This document shows positions 7,995 through 15,909 of a stretch of 64,000 nt of DNA, piece by piece. This stretch comes from Gemmatimonadota bacterium (GTDB lineage: Bacteria; Gemmatimonadota; Gemmatimonadetes; Longimicrobiales; Gaopeijiaceae). The notes beneath the pieces were generated by a model. The model saw only the letters and a program-made list of their open reading frames with translations. It was not told the origin of the DNA and did not search any database. Each line of letters opens with the position of its first letter. Positions within the stretch are counted from its first letter, which is position 1. The translations under genes were made by a program, and so were the position numbers. The stretch lies in the NCBI GenBank assembly GCA_007121455.1, contig SKKN01000003.1, positions 203,789 through 267,788 on the forward strand, read 5' to 3'.

Positions 7995-8503
7995 AGGAGC
8001 AGGCACGGGACAAGGCCCGACATCAGACCCGCCGGGTGAGGCAGGGATTCAGCCACATGCTCGACGAAAACCCCGTGGCCCTCGGAGCAGTCGCTTTCGG
8101 GCTCGGCCTCGCGAGCGGGATCTCGGCCCCCACGACCTCCACCGAGGACCAACTCGGAGGACGGGCTTCCGACACCCTGAAGCGAGAGGCGAAGGATGCC
8201 GGGGAGGATACGGCGGAGGGCGTACGACGGGTTGCCCGGGAGGCCGCTTTCGCCGCGGGAGATGAGATGGATCGGCAACGGGAAGGGCGGCACCCCGACG
8301 AGATGGGTCGTGAGACCGGACGCAGCGTCGGCGCCGAAGCTGGAGCGGTCGCTGGCCGCACGAAGGACGCGGCCGTTCGACGGGCGGGGGAGGAAGGTCC
8401 GACCCCGGAGGACCTGGAGCAGCGTGCCCGAAAAATGGGTGAGGAGAGCCGACGGCAGGCCGAGCGCGACGTGGACCCCGGAGGCGGGACGAGGAAAGGC
8501 TGA
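7991..8503 (+). CDS. Hypothetical envelope protein with one glycine-rich hydrophobic segment
   Basis: 170 residues, fourth gene of the coupled operon (4-bp ATGA overlap). After a basic N terminus there is a hydrophobic glycine-rich segment (NPVALGAVAFGLGLASGI, about 20-37), similar in style to the last helix of the first operon member, then a long charged, Ala/Arg/Glu-rich region that is probably helical or disordered. I cannot name a family. It probably associates with the inner membrane and works with its three neighbours. Confidence 0.7.
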   Translation: MKEQARDKARHQTRRVRQGFSHMLDENPVALGAVAFGLGLASGISAPTTSTEDQLGGRASDTLKREAKDAGEDTAEGVRRVAREAAFAAGDEMDRQREGRHPDEMGRETGRSVGAEAGAVAGRTKDAAVRRAGEEGPTPEDLEQRARKMGEESRRQAERDVDPGGGTRKG

Positions 8504-8525
8504 GAGTCAGGGCTCGCCGCCGGAG

Positions 8526-8568
8526 AAGACGGTTCGGCCGCTCCAGGAGGAGCGCGCCGGGCCGTCTT
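8526..8568 (+). terminator. Long interrupted hairpin after the holin-like operon
   Basis: AAGACGG (8526-8532) pairs with CCGTCTT (8562-8568), and inside it CGCTCC pairs with GGAGCG around an AGGA loop. It lies 22 bp after the operon stop. There is no U-tract, so it may be a 3' end stabiliser or a factor-assisted terminator. Confidence 0.4.
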
Positions 8569-8614
8569 GCGTGCGGGGCCCATGGTTCAGTATGCCAGCA
8601 CCGACTGCTGTGCT

Positions 8615-8620
8615 TATACT
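8615..8620 (+). promoter_or_regulatory. Possible -10 element for the DUF5916 gene
   Basis: TATACT lies about 79 bp before the ATG of the downstream gene. No convincing -35 hexamer stands 17 bases before it, so this is a weak call. Confidence 0.3.
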
Positions 8621-8698
8621 ATTTTCCAGATGGGATCCGGAGCACGACCGATCACGGCGTTCGGGTCCGAGACGAGCTCCCTGTTACGAGGTGGATTC

Positions 8699-10969
8699 AT
8701 GAAGGTCCGAAGCCTTGCCGTGTCGACCGCCGCGCTCCTCCTCGCCTCGGTAGTCTCGGGAGCGAGTTCCCTGATGGCGCAGAACGGGGAACCGGGAACC
8801 GAGGACGCCCTGCCCACGATCACCTCGGGGATGGCGACGCAGGTACAGGCGGGGCCGGTGATCGACGGCCATCTGGACGACCCCATCTGGGCCGAGGCGG
8901 AGCCGCTCAGCGGCTTCGTCCAGCACGAGCCCCTCGTGGGCGCCCCCATCTCGGAGCATACCGAAGTTCGAATCCTCTTCGACGATCAGGCGATCTACAT
9001 CGGGGCCTGGCTCCACGACCGGGAGGCGGATCGGATCATCGTCGGTGAGCGCCGAAGGAATGCCAACCTCTCACAGTCCGACGCCTTCCTTGTCGTGCTG
9101 GACACTTACCAGGATCGGCAGAACGCCTTCGTCTTCGGCACGAACCCCGGAGGGATCGAATACGATGGTCAGGTCCGGGCCGGCGGGAACGTGAATACCA
9201 ACTGGGATGGGAGTTGGAACGTGGCCACCTCGCGGGACGCCGAGGGCTGGTACGTCGAAATGCGCATCCCCTTCTCCACGCTTCGGTACGCGTCCGGAGA
9301 GGATCAAAGCTGGGGACTCAACCTGGCTCGCTACATCGGAAGGAGGCACGAGCAGGCCTTCTGGTCCCCGGTTCCGCGGCAATACAACCTCTACCGCCTC
9401 ACCGAGGCGGGGATCCTGACCGGGATTGCCCCTCCGCCCCAGCGGCTCTCCACCGTAACCCCGTACCTCCTCGGCGCGGGCCAGCAGAACCTGCCGGGAC
9501 AGCCCGGGACGGAGTACCCCTTTGAGGTCGGGGCCGACGCGAAAATCGGGATCACCCCCAGCCTGGCCCTCGACCTGACCGTGAACACCGACTTCGCTCA
9601 GGTGGAGGTGGACGACCAGCAGGTGGATCTCACCCGATTCAACCTCTTCTTCCCCGAGCGGCGTCCCTTCTTCCTGGAGAATGCGGACCTCTTCTCCATG
9701 CAGTCCGCCCGTCCGGGCTCGTCTCAGACTCCCGTGCAGATGTTCCACAGCCGGAGGATCGGCGTACACCAGGGGCAGGAGGTGCCGATCCAGGCCGGCG
9801 CCCGCCTCTCCGGCCGGGTCGCCGGGGCGGACGTGGGAATCCTGTACATGCGAACGGACGAGGTGGAGGAGTTCCAGGATTCCAATGACTGGATGGTGGG
9901 GAGGGTGGTACAGGAGCTCCCGAACCGCTCCCGCGTCGGTGCGATCTTCACTCAGCGCAGGTCCGCGGACCACTCCGGAGATTTCAATCGGCTCTACGGG
10001 TTCGATGCCCGCCTGGGCATCGGGGACCGATGGACCTTCGATACGTTGCTGGGCTCCTCGGACACCCCGGGGCTGGACGGGGACTCACGCCTCATGGCGC
10101 TGGTGGGGGAGTTCCGCTCGGAGGGCTGGCAGGTGTCCGGATACTACGACCACATCGGGGACCACTTCGATCCCGAGGTCGGCTTCGTTCGCCGCATCCG
10201 GCCGGGCCTCGGCTACACCGCTCGCCATCTCCGGGCGATGCACTACCTGCGTGTTCCGGGGATCGAGTGGATCCGGGAGCTCCGCCCCCATACCAGCTAT
10301 ACGATCACGAATGATCTGGGAGGGTTCAAGCTCACGGAACGCGTCCACATGCATACGCACGTGGAGTTGGAGAATGGCGGCTTGACGATGCCGGCGTTCG
10401 ACTGGGAGCTGGAGGGGCTGGATCAGCCGTTCCAGATCGCGGGGTCCGACATCGTGGTGCCCGCCGGAACCTACAGCGGGTGGACGTTCTGGTCCTCGCA
10501 GAACACCAATCGTGCGGCTCCGGTATCCCTGAGCAACCGCGTGGCGGTGGGGAGCTTCTTGAGCGGTAGGCGGATCGGAGTCTCGGGCGGAGTCGATGTC
10601 CGCAGGGGCGGAACCCTCACGGGGAGCGTGAACGTGAACCACAACCGGATCGATCTGCCCGAGGGCAATTTCAACACGACGCTGACCCGCCTGCGCCTTC
10701 GGTATGCATTCACGCCGGCGATGTCCCTGCAGTCCTCGCTCCAGTACAGCGACCAGACCGGAGTCTGGACCGGGCACCTGCGCTTCGGCTGGCTGGACAC
10801 CGCGGGGACCGGTCTATTCGTGGTCTACAACCAGCGGCAGTTCATGGAGGTGTCCGGAATCTCGGGCATCCTCCCCCAGAGCGGCTTGGAGGACCCGGAG
10901 CGGACCTTCGTGATCAAGTACACGCGCCAGTTCGATGTGTCGGGGATGTGGCGCCCGTTCGGGGGCTGA
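8699..10969 (+). CDS. CBM9-like/DUF5916 outer-membrane protein
   Basis: 756-residue exported protein. A signal peptide (about 1-25, ending SSLMAQN) precedes a carbohydrate-binding family 9-like domain (about 52-235, VIDGHLDDPIWAEAEPLSGF and following strands), then the large DUF5916 region predicted as an outer-membrane beta-barrel with many alternating strands and a terminal aromatic-containing strand. Proteins of this type are abundant in Gemmatimonadota and Bacteroidota; a role in binding or uptake of sugars or peptides is suspected but not shown. The ATG at 8699 has GAGGTGG 4 bases upstream; in-frame starts further up lack this and would add a non-secretory leader. It stands alone. Confidence 0.88.
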   Translation: MKVRSLAVSTAALLLASVVSGASSLMAQNGEPGTEDALPTITSGMATQVQAGPVIDGHLDDPIWAEAEPLSGFVQHEPLVGAPISEHTEVRILFDDQAIYIGAWLHDREADRIIVGERRRNANLSQSDAFLVVLDTYQDRQNAFVFGTNPGGIEYDGQVRAGGNVNTNWDGSWNVATSRDAEGWYVEMRIPFSTLRYASGEDQSWGLNLARYIGRRHEQAFWSPVPRQYNLYRLTEAGILTGIAPPPQRLSTVTPYLLGAGQQNLPGQPGTEYPFEVGADAKIGITPSLALDLTVNTDFAQVEVDDQQVDLTRFNLFFPERRPFFLENADLFSMQSARPGSSQTPVQMFHSRRIGVHQGQEVPIQAGARLSGRVAGADVGILYMRTDEVEEFQDSNDWMVGRVVQELPNRSRVGAIFTQRRSADHSGDFNRLYGFDARLGIGDRWTFDTLLGSSDTPGLDGDSRLMALVGEFRSEGWQVSGYYDHIGDHFDPEVGFVRRIRPGLGYTARHLRAMHYLRVPGIEWIRELRPHTSYTITNDLGGFKLTERVHMHTHVELENGGLTMPAFDWELEGLDQPFQIAGSDIVVPAGTYSGWTFWSSQNTNRAAPVSLSNRVAVGSFLSGRRIGVSGGVDVRRGGTLTGSVNVNHNRIDLPEGNFNTTLTRLRLRYAFTPAMSLQSSLQYSDQTGVWTGHLRFGWLDTAGTGLFVVYNQRQFMEVSGISGILPQSGLEDPERTFVIKYTRQFDVSGMWRPFGG

Positions 10970-11055
10970 GCACGAGGCGTGCGTTCGTCCGTTTGATTGA
11001 TCAGACCCGGATGGGGGCTACAGCAGCGGGGATCGAGATACTATCTTGTAAGTCG

Positions 11056-11088
11056 CTCCCCGAGTGGGACGCTGTCCGCGTCGGGGAG
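11056..11088 (+). repeat. Inverted repeat just upstream of tRNA-Ala
   Basis: CTCCCCGA (11056-11063) and TCGGGGAG (11081-11088) form a perfect 8-bp inverted repeat 7 bp before the tRNA. It could fold in the tRNA 5' leader and guide processing, or be a small operator. Confidence 0.45.
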
Positions 11089-11095
11089 TCCATAC

Positions 11096-11168
11096 GGGGC
11101 CATAGCTCAGTTGGGAGAGCGCCTGCTTTGCAAGCAGGAGGTCGGCGGTTCGAACCCGCCTGGCTCCA
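11096..11168 (+). tRNA. tRNA-Ala (anticodon TGC)
   Basis: Complete cloverleaf of 73 nt. The acceptor stem GGGGCCA pairs with TGGCTCC and has the G3-U70 wobble pair that identifies alanine tRNA. The D arm contains AGCTCAGTTGGGAGAGC, the anticodon stem CCTGC/GCAGG encloses TTTGCAA with anticodon TGC at 11129-11131, and the T arm has GTTCGAAC. The discriminator base is A; CCA is not encoded. It decodes GCN alanine codons. Confidence 0.97.
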
Positions 11169-11422
11169 TTGACCAGACTCCGGCGATCGATCCCGCCGAA
11201 CCCGACCCGACCCCGGAGTTCGTCTTCGATCAGTCCCTTCCCGACGAGTTCGAGGTCCTCTGCGGGAGCTGCCGTACGGAGCTGACCATCCGAAGCTATC
11301 TGGAATCGGGAGCGCGTTGCCCCCGATGCTCGGCCGCGTTCGATCCACGCTGCGCCGCCCACTACCCCCTCTACTTCCAGATGGAGGTGGAAGCGCCCCC
11401 ACCGAAACGGGGAGGCCGGTGA
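11168..11422 (+). CDS. Possible small zinc-ribbon protein directly after tRNA-Ala
   Basis: An open frame of 84 codons with codon use like neighbouring genes. It encodes two CxxC knuckles (LCGSC and CPRCS) with a further Cys and His (FDPRCAAHYPLYF), a layout expected for a zinc ribbon. The start is unresolved: there is no ATG, GTG or TTG in frame after the tRNA, and the only near-cognate at the boundary is ATT at 11168. The frame continues open back through the tRNA, which cannot be coding. It is either a real gene using a rare start codon or the C-terminal remnant of one. Function unknown; binding of RNA or DNA is possible for such ribbons. Confidence 0.45.
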   Translation: MDQTPAIDPAEPDPTPEFVFDQSLPDEFEVLCGSCRTELTIRSYLESGARCPRCSAAFDPRCAAHYPLYFQMEVEAPPPKRGGR

Positions 11423-11574
11423 GCGATCCGCTCCGGCCCGTCAGAGGATCGCCCCTCCCCCTCTCACGCCATCCTTGCAGGAATCCTGCTCCCGGATCCA
11501 TGTTGTGAGAAGCCGGTGAAAGGGCCAACTGATCGAACACCCCGCTTCGGCGGGCACACCCCATGGAGGGAACC

Positions 11575-12297
11575 ATGACCCTGTCGCGACGGGACGCCAT
11601 TCGGCTCACGGGAAGTGCGCTGGCAGGGCTCTCTGTCTGTGGGCTCGCCCCGGGGAACGCGCGGGCGCGGCCTCCGTCCCGACCGCAGCCTTGGCCCGAC
11701 CGGCTCGTGGAGATGCCGCTTCGGGATCGGGTCGAGTTCCCCCTCAACCCCGACGGCTCGGCTCCGGAATATCCCGAGAGCGAGGCGGGTCCCATCGAGG
11801 GCGTGATCTGGCGCTATACGAACGGAGAGCCGCCGGAAATCGAGTTCGACTACCGCCGGATGGCCGTGAAGGTCGATCCCCGGGGGATGGCGAAGCTCGG
11901 AGGCACTCTGACCTTCGAGGACCTGGAGCGGCTCCCCAGGGTCTCCCACGTCTTCCTCCTCCAGTGCGGGGTGCCCACGCCCCGGGGAATCGTGAAGTGG
12001 ACCGGGGTGCGCTTCCGGGATTTCGCGGAGATGCTCGAGGTTCAGCCCCACACGGTCGAGAAGGGCTACTGCCGCTTCGTCGGCTCCGACCGCTACTACG
12101 TGGACGAACCGGTGCCCGCGCTGATGCACCCTCAGGTGATGCTGGCGTGGCTCATGAATGACGAGCCGATCCCGCCGACCAACGGGGCGCCGCTGCGCCT
12201 GATCATGCCGTTCCGCTACGGGGCTCGAAGCCTGAAGGCGATCACCGAAATCCACTTCGGCACGCCGGGGCTGCCGCAGGAGCCGTTCCCGGGCTGA
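11575..12297 (+). CDS. Molybdopterin-dependent oxidoreductase (sulfite oxidase/MsrP-like domain), Tat-exported
   Basis: 240 residues. The N terminus has a twin-arginine signal (SRRDAIRLTGSALAGLSV), so the enzyme would be exported folded with its cofactor. The body fits the oxidoreductase molybdopterin-binding domain: the Cys expected to bind molybdenum lies in LLQCGVPTPRG, followed by KWTGVRFRDF, and the C-terminal part has LRLIMPFRYGARSLKAI. It lacks the dimerisation domain of true sulfite oxidase and a haem domain, so it is closer to stand-alone YedY/MsrP-like proteins. The substrate is unknown. GGAGGG four bases before the ATG at 11575 favours this start over the ATG at 11563. Confidence 0.85.
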   Translation: MTLSRRDAIRLTGSALAGLSVCGLAPGNARARPPSRPQPWPDRLVEMPLRDRVEFPLNPDGSAPEYPESEAGPIEGVIWRYTNGEPPEIEFDYRRMAVKVDPRGMAKLGGTLTFEDLERLPRVSHVFLLQCGVPTPRGIVKWTGVRFRDFAEMLEVQPHTVEKGYCRFVGSDRYYVDEPVPALMHPQVMLAWLMNDEPIPPTNGAPLRLIMPFRYGARSLKAITEIHFGTPGLPQEPFPG

Positions 12298-12334
12298 CGG
12301 CCTGTCTCGTACCGCGCCGGGAAAGGAGAATCCG

Positions 12335-12718
12335 GTGCCGATGCCCGATCATCCGAAGTCACGTTTCCTTCGACCCGTCGCGGTCCCTGCCGCCGTCCAC
12401 GCCCTTTTCGGCCTGGCGGCCCTGGAGCTCCACGGCCAGGCGGGGGAGGACGGCATCCGTCCCGGCGTGAGGGAGATCCCGGCCCGCGTCCTCGGGGACG
12501 TGCCGCTGTCCACGCCCGACAGCGTGGTCCAGCGCCTCGTCAACCGTCTCGACTTCGACAGCTACAAGGAGCTCATCCGGGGGCTCGCGGATTTCGGGGA
12601 TCGCCAGGAAGGGACGGAGCAACCATCCGATCCAGGATCGCCGTCCCTTCCATACGAGTTAGACGACGTGGGTGGCCGTGGCAGGGCTCAGGTCGGTCGA
12701 CCCTATTGCTACCCGTGA
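12335..12718 (+). pseudogene. N-terminal fragment of an M28-family peptidase gene
   Basis: The first 80 codons or so look like the exported N terminus of an M28 aminopeptidase: a hydrophobic leader, then STPDSVVQRLVNRLDFDSYK and LADFGDRQEGTE, which in intact relatives leads into the protease domain. Here the similarity stops after GTE and the rest (to the TGA at 12718) is unrelated proline-rich sequence. The zinc-binding catalytic part is absent. The break lies about 110 bp before a toxin-antitoxin pair, and a fragment of another gene follows that pair, so this appears to be a deletion or insertion scar. Confidence 0.6.
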
Positions 12719-12732
12719 TCGGAGTTGCTACC
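12706..12732 (+). promoter_or_regulatory. Direct repeats before the AbrB/Doc genes, candidate operator
   Basis: TTGCTACC occurs at 12706-12713 and again at 12725-12732 (period 19 bp), just ahead of a TATAAC sequence (12738-12743) that may be the -10 element. Spaced repeats at this position are typical of antitoxin autoregulation. Not verified. Confidence 0.35.
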
Positions 12733-12764
12733 ATTGTTATAACCTCTCTCCGGAGACCTTGAGC

Positions 12765-12992
12765 ATGACAAAAGAGACCACCATCCGTGCCATCGGCAAC
12801 TCCTCGGGTGCCACCATCCCGAAGGACATCCTGGACCGTTATCGTCTCGCTCAGGGCGACCGGGTGCATCTCATCGAGACCGACGAGGGCATCCTGATCA
12901 CGCCCTACGACCCCCTCTTCTCCGAAGCCATGGAGATCTACGCGGAGGGAGCAAAGAAGTACCGTGATGCGATGCGAGAGCTCGCGAAGTGA
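12765..12992 (+). CDS. AbrB/MazE-type antitoxin
   Basis: 75-residue DNA-binding antitoxin. The N-terminal swapped-hairpin (SpoVT-AbrB) domain is clear: TIRAIGNSSGATIPKDILDR then YRLAQGDRVHLIETDEGILI. The C-terminal tail (about 50-75) would wrap the toxin. It should bind the promoter of its own operon and neutralise the Doc-type toxin encoded by the next gene, whose GTG start overlaps this stop by 4 bp. The two genes lie between remnants of two other genes. Confidence 0.88.
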   Translation: MTKETTIRAIGNSSGATIPKDILDRYRLAQGDRVHLIETDEGILITPYDPLFSEAMEIYAEGAKKYRDAMRELAK

Positions 12993-13378
12993 GCGAGCCT
13001 CGGTGGCTCACCTCCAGTGTGGTTCTCGCCATCCACGCCGACCAAATCACCGAGCACGGTGGATCCGCTGGCCTCCGGGACCGTGGTCTGCTTGAGTCCG
13101 CGCTCGAGAAACCGCGAAATCGACTTCACTACGAACCGGACTCCGACCTGGCCACAGTGGCTGCATCCTACGGATTCGGGGTCGCCAGGAACCATCCCTT
13201 CATCGATGGAAACAAGCGCGTCGCCTTCCAGGTGATGTACGTCTTCCTCGGGCTGAACGGCCTTCGAATCGAGCCTGCCCAGGAAGAGGTCGTCTCGCTC
13301 ATGCTTTCCGTGGCGAGCGGTGACATCGATGAACCACAACTCGCCTCTTGGCTTCGAGAAGGGTCCGTCCCTCGGTAA
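12989..13378 (+). CDS. Doc-type (Fic fold) toxin, death-on-curing family
   Basis: 129-residue toxin of the Fic/Doc superfamily. The active-site motif is NHPFIDGNKRVAF at about residue 68 (HPFxxGNKR), which binds a nucleotide; Phd/Doc-type toxins phosphorylate elongation factor Tu, while Fic proteins attach AMP. The length and the AGLRDRGLLESAL segment match the Doc branch. GTG start in a GTGA overlap with the antitoxin stop. The pairing of Doc with an AbrB-like antitoxin instead of Phd is known in other genomes. No residue of the core motif is missing, so the toxin should be active. Confidence 0.9.
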   Translation: MSEPRWLTSSVVLAIHADQITEHGGSAGLRDRGLLESALEKPRNRLHYEPDSDLATVAASYGFGVARNHPFIDGNKRVAFQVMYVFLGLNGLRIEPAQEEVVSLMLSVASGDIDEPQLASWLREGSVPR

Positions 13379-13399
13379 CGCCCGTTCCCGAGTTCCGAG

Positions 13400-14074
13400 G
13401 CCGCCGAGGCGGGAGTGGCCACGATCGAGCACCTGAGCGGGCTCGCGCTGGCCTATCAGCGTCGCGGCGGAGACCCCTTTGCCGAGGAGGTGGACGAGGC
13501 CATCGGGGCCGGCTCGGATCTCCCCGCGGCCCCCGGGATGTACCCCGGGTGGGGGCTCCACCAGGAGCTCGAGGCGCTCGTCCACCTCGGGATGACCCCG
13601 ACCGAGGCGCTGCGCGCCGCCACCTGGGGCGCGGCGGAGCTCGCCGGGCGGGACGACATCGGCGAGCTCTCGGCCGCGGCCCGCGCGGACGTGGTCGTGG
13701 TGGCCGGGGATCCTACGCGCGAGATTACCGACACGCGCTGGCTCGAAGCCGTCTGGTTCGGGGGCGAGCCGGTGGAGTTGGATCTCGCCTGGGAGCGGGT
13801 GATCGAGGCCCTGGAGGCGGCCGCAGCCGCCTTCGGCGGGTCAGGGAGCCCGCCGATGGGGCCAGGACGGCCCGTTCCGGAAACAGCGGCTTCCGACCCG
13901 GTCAATCCCTGGGCTTGGGCGGACCCCAGTTGGCCCGGACGTACACCACCGGGAATCCGAGTCGCTTCAGGTTCCGATAGCTGGGGTTGGGCTTGTCGGC
14001 GAGCTCCTCGTCGGTCTCCGTCGCGATCCATCGGGCGCCAAGCGCTCGGGCGTCGGCTACGCGACGGGCGATGA
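13400..14074 (+). pseudogene. C-terminal fragment of an imidazolonepropionase-like amidohydrolase
   Basis: The frame opens right after the Doc stop without a proper start and encodes the end of an exported-type amidohydrolase: AAEAGVATIEHLSG, then GAGSDLPAAPG, HQELEALVHLGMTP, TEALRAATWGAAELAGR and ARADVVVVAGDP. The N-terminal metal site is missing, and the spacing between the IEHL and AGSD motifs (about 30 residues instead of about 100) indicates a further internal loss. The frame runs on to 14074 but the last 170 bases are antisense to the GNAT gene. Taken together with the M28 remnant this marks a rearranged locus. Confidence 0.65.
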
Positions 14075-14783
14075 GAGCGGACTGGGCTCCTCGCCCCCGG
14101 TGATCCGGCAGCGTGCTGGCGAAGGTCAGCTCAGCGAAGCGCTCCCCTTCGACATCCGAGAGAAAAAGGGCTCCCGTGGCCACCGGCGTGTCGCCGTCCT
14201 TGGCCACGTAGAGGGTCCACCTTTCCCGCCCCACCAGTCCCTCGAGCCAGGGTGCGAATGCCGGGGGAAGGCCGAAGTTCTCCACTAAGATCCCGGCCCA
14301 TGCCTCGCTCATGCGCTCCCGTTCCTCGCCGGCGAGGTCACCATCGACCCTCACGATCCGCAGGTCCGTCCGGGAGGGGACGTCCGCCCGGGCGGGACCC
14401 AGGTGCTTCGCCCACCCTCGCAGCCGGATCACGCCCCGCTCGCCGGCTGCCGCCCGGAAGGCCTCGGACTCCATGTGGGGGAGGAGCTGGACCATCCAGC
14501 GGCGCACTGCCGCCTCCCGGTAGTGCGCGGCTGCCCGGTCCAGTGTAGCCTCGGCCGCTCCCGCGGCGGCGGGGCCGTCGTCCAGCCCCACCGCCATCAC
14601 CCGGTTGAACATGGGGTGGTCGTGGCCGCCGGCGGTCAGGTAGCGGGCTCCTCCGTGCCGGTGGAGGCGGAGGCCCTCCCGAGAGGCCAGCTCCGGAGGG
14701 ACGGCGTCGAAGAGGTCGTCGTATAGCCTTGCCTCCACGGTTTCGAGGAGGCGCTCGAGGTCGGCGTCGGTGGGAAGGGTCAT
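13902..14783 (-). CDS. GNAT family N-acetyltransferase
   Basis: 293 residues. The C-terminal half is a GNAT acetyltransferase domain: the acetyl-CoA pyrophosphate loop is DHRGRGAQSAL (R/QxxGxG) at about residue 228, followed by ARRVADARALGARWI and the terminal strand region YRNLKRLGFPVVYVR. The N-terminal half (about 1-130) looks like a degenerate second GNAT fold. Substrate unknown. It is the last gene of a leftward run (TonB-like, TPR, AI-2E transporter, GNAT) with 25 bp separating it from the transporter gene. Its 3' end overlaps the amidohydrolase remnant on the other strand. Confidence 0.85.
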   Translation of the reverse strand: MTLPTDADLERLLETVEARLYDDLFDAVPPELASREGLRLHRHGGARYLTAGGHDHPMFNRVMAVGLDDGPAAAGAAEATLDRAAAHYREAAVRRWMVQLLPHMESEAFRAAAGERGVIRLRGWAKHLGPARADVPSRTDLRIVRVDGDLAGEERERMSEAWAGILVENFGLPPAFAPWLEGLVGRERWTLYVAKDGDTPVATGALFLSDVEGERFAELTFASTLPDHRGRGAQSALIARRVADARALGARWIATETDEELADKPNPSYRNLKRLGFPVVYVRANWGPPKPRD

Positions 14784-14808
14784 GGATGGCGCTCCAGCAC
14801 GGGGGTAC

Positions 14809-15879
14809 TCAAACCACCTCGGCGGGACCCTCTTTCCTTTCCTCGTGCTCGCGGGCGAACATCTCCCAGACCGAGAGGAAGAAGGCCGCGATCACCGGCC
14901 CCACCACTACGCCCGAGAGGCCGAAGGCGGCGAGGCCGCCCAGAGTCGAGATGAGGATCAGAAAATCCGGCATCTGGGTGTACCGCCCGATCAGCACTGG
15001 GCGGAGTACGTTGTCGATCAGCCCGATGAAAAGCGCTCCCACGCCGACGAGAATGAGAGCCCGCACCGGACTTCCGGTGACGGCCAGGATGATTGCCGCC
15101 GGACCCCATACGAGGCTGGCGCCCACCCCCGGGAGGAACGACAGCACGGTCATGATGGCTCCCCAGAACACGGGCCCGGGGATCCCGAGCATCCAGAACA
15201 CGAGCCCGCCGACTCCCCCCTGTACGGCTGCCACGACGAGCGCACCTCCGATCGTGGCGCGGGAAACGCTCGCGAACTTCGCGAGGAGGGCCTGCTCTCT
15301 CTCCTCGCCGAGGGGCAGTGCTCCCACCACGCCCTCGAGGATCCGATCCCCGTCCCTGAGGAAAAAGAAGAGGACATAGAGCATCACCGCGGAAAGGATG
15401 GTGATGCGAACCGCATCCTGACCGATCGCCAGCGCCTGCTGGGCCATCCACTGGCTCGCCACCACCCCCACCGTGGCGAACCCCTCCCGCAACTGCTGCA
15501 GGTCCACGCCGAGCACGCCGAGCCGGTCCGAGGCGACCGGGATGAGGTCCTCGATCCACCGGATCGCCGCTGCCGGATCGATTTCCCCCGTGGCGATGCG
15601 CTCGTAGAAGAGGAGCGCTTCGCGGGATAGCGCGAGGCCCAGGACGGTGAGGGGGAGGACGACCGCGAACAGGATCGTGAGGATCGTGAGGAGTGAGGCG
15701 ACCGAAGGGCGGCCCCGCGTTCGCTCGAGCCACCAGTGTTGGACGGGCTGGAAGACGATGGCCAGCACCACGGCCCAGAAGAGGGGCATGATGAAGCCCC
15801 GGATCAGACCGAGGAAAGCGAGGGTCGTAATCGAGACGAGCAGGATGAAGAAGCCTCGCTCGAGGGAGGGCGGTCGCAT
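14809..15879 (-). CDS. AI-2E family transporter (UPF0118/PerM-like membrane protein)
   Basis: 356-residue polytopic membrane protein with about eight helices, including an N-terminal pair (about 10-45), a large soluble segment (about 85-150) and a C-terminal block rich in Gly (VLSFLPGVGASLVWGPAA; GLSGVVVGPVIAAFFLSVW), which is the hallmark of this family. Members were named for export of autoinducer-2, but others act in Na+/H+ exchange or unknown transport, so the substrate is not predicted. It lies 30 bp after the TPR lipoprotein gene and 25 bp before the GNAT gene, on the same strand. Confidence 0.9.
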   Translation of the reverse strand: MRPPSLERGFFILLVSITTLAFLGLIRGFIMPLFWAVVLAIVFQPVQHWWLERTRGRPSVASLLTILTILFAVVLPLTVLGLALSREALLFYERIATGEIDPAAAIRWIEDLIPVASDRLGVLGVDLQQLREGFATVGVVASQWMAQQALAIGQDAVRITILSAVMLYVLFFFLRDGDRILEGVVGALPLGEEREQALLAKFASVSRATIGGALVVAAVQGGVGGLVFWMLGIPGPVFWGAIMTVLSFLPGVGASLVWGPAAIILAVTGSPVRALILVGVGALFIGLIDNVLRPVLIGRYTQMPDFLILISTLGGLAAFGLSGVVVGPVIAAFFLSVWEMFAREHEERKEGPAEVV

Positions 15880-15909
15880 GGCGTTCCGGGTCGGGGTCGG
15901 AGGCTCGGA

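Noticed and set aside
10997..11167. Open frame reading through tRNA-Ala (GAIAQLGERLL type peptide)
   Set aside because: This is the well-known artefact of translating a tRNA-Ala gene; only the part after the tRNA might be coding.
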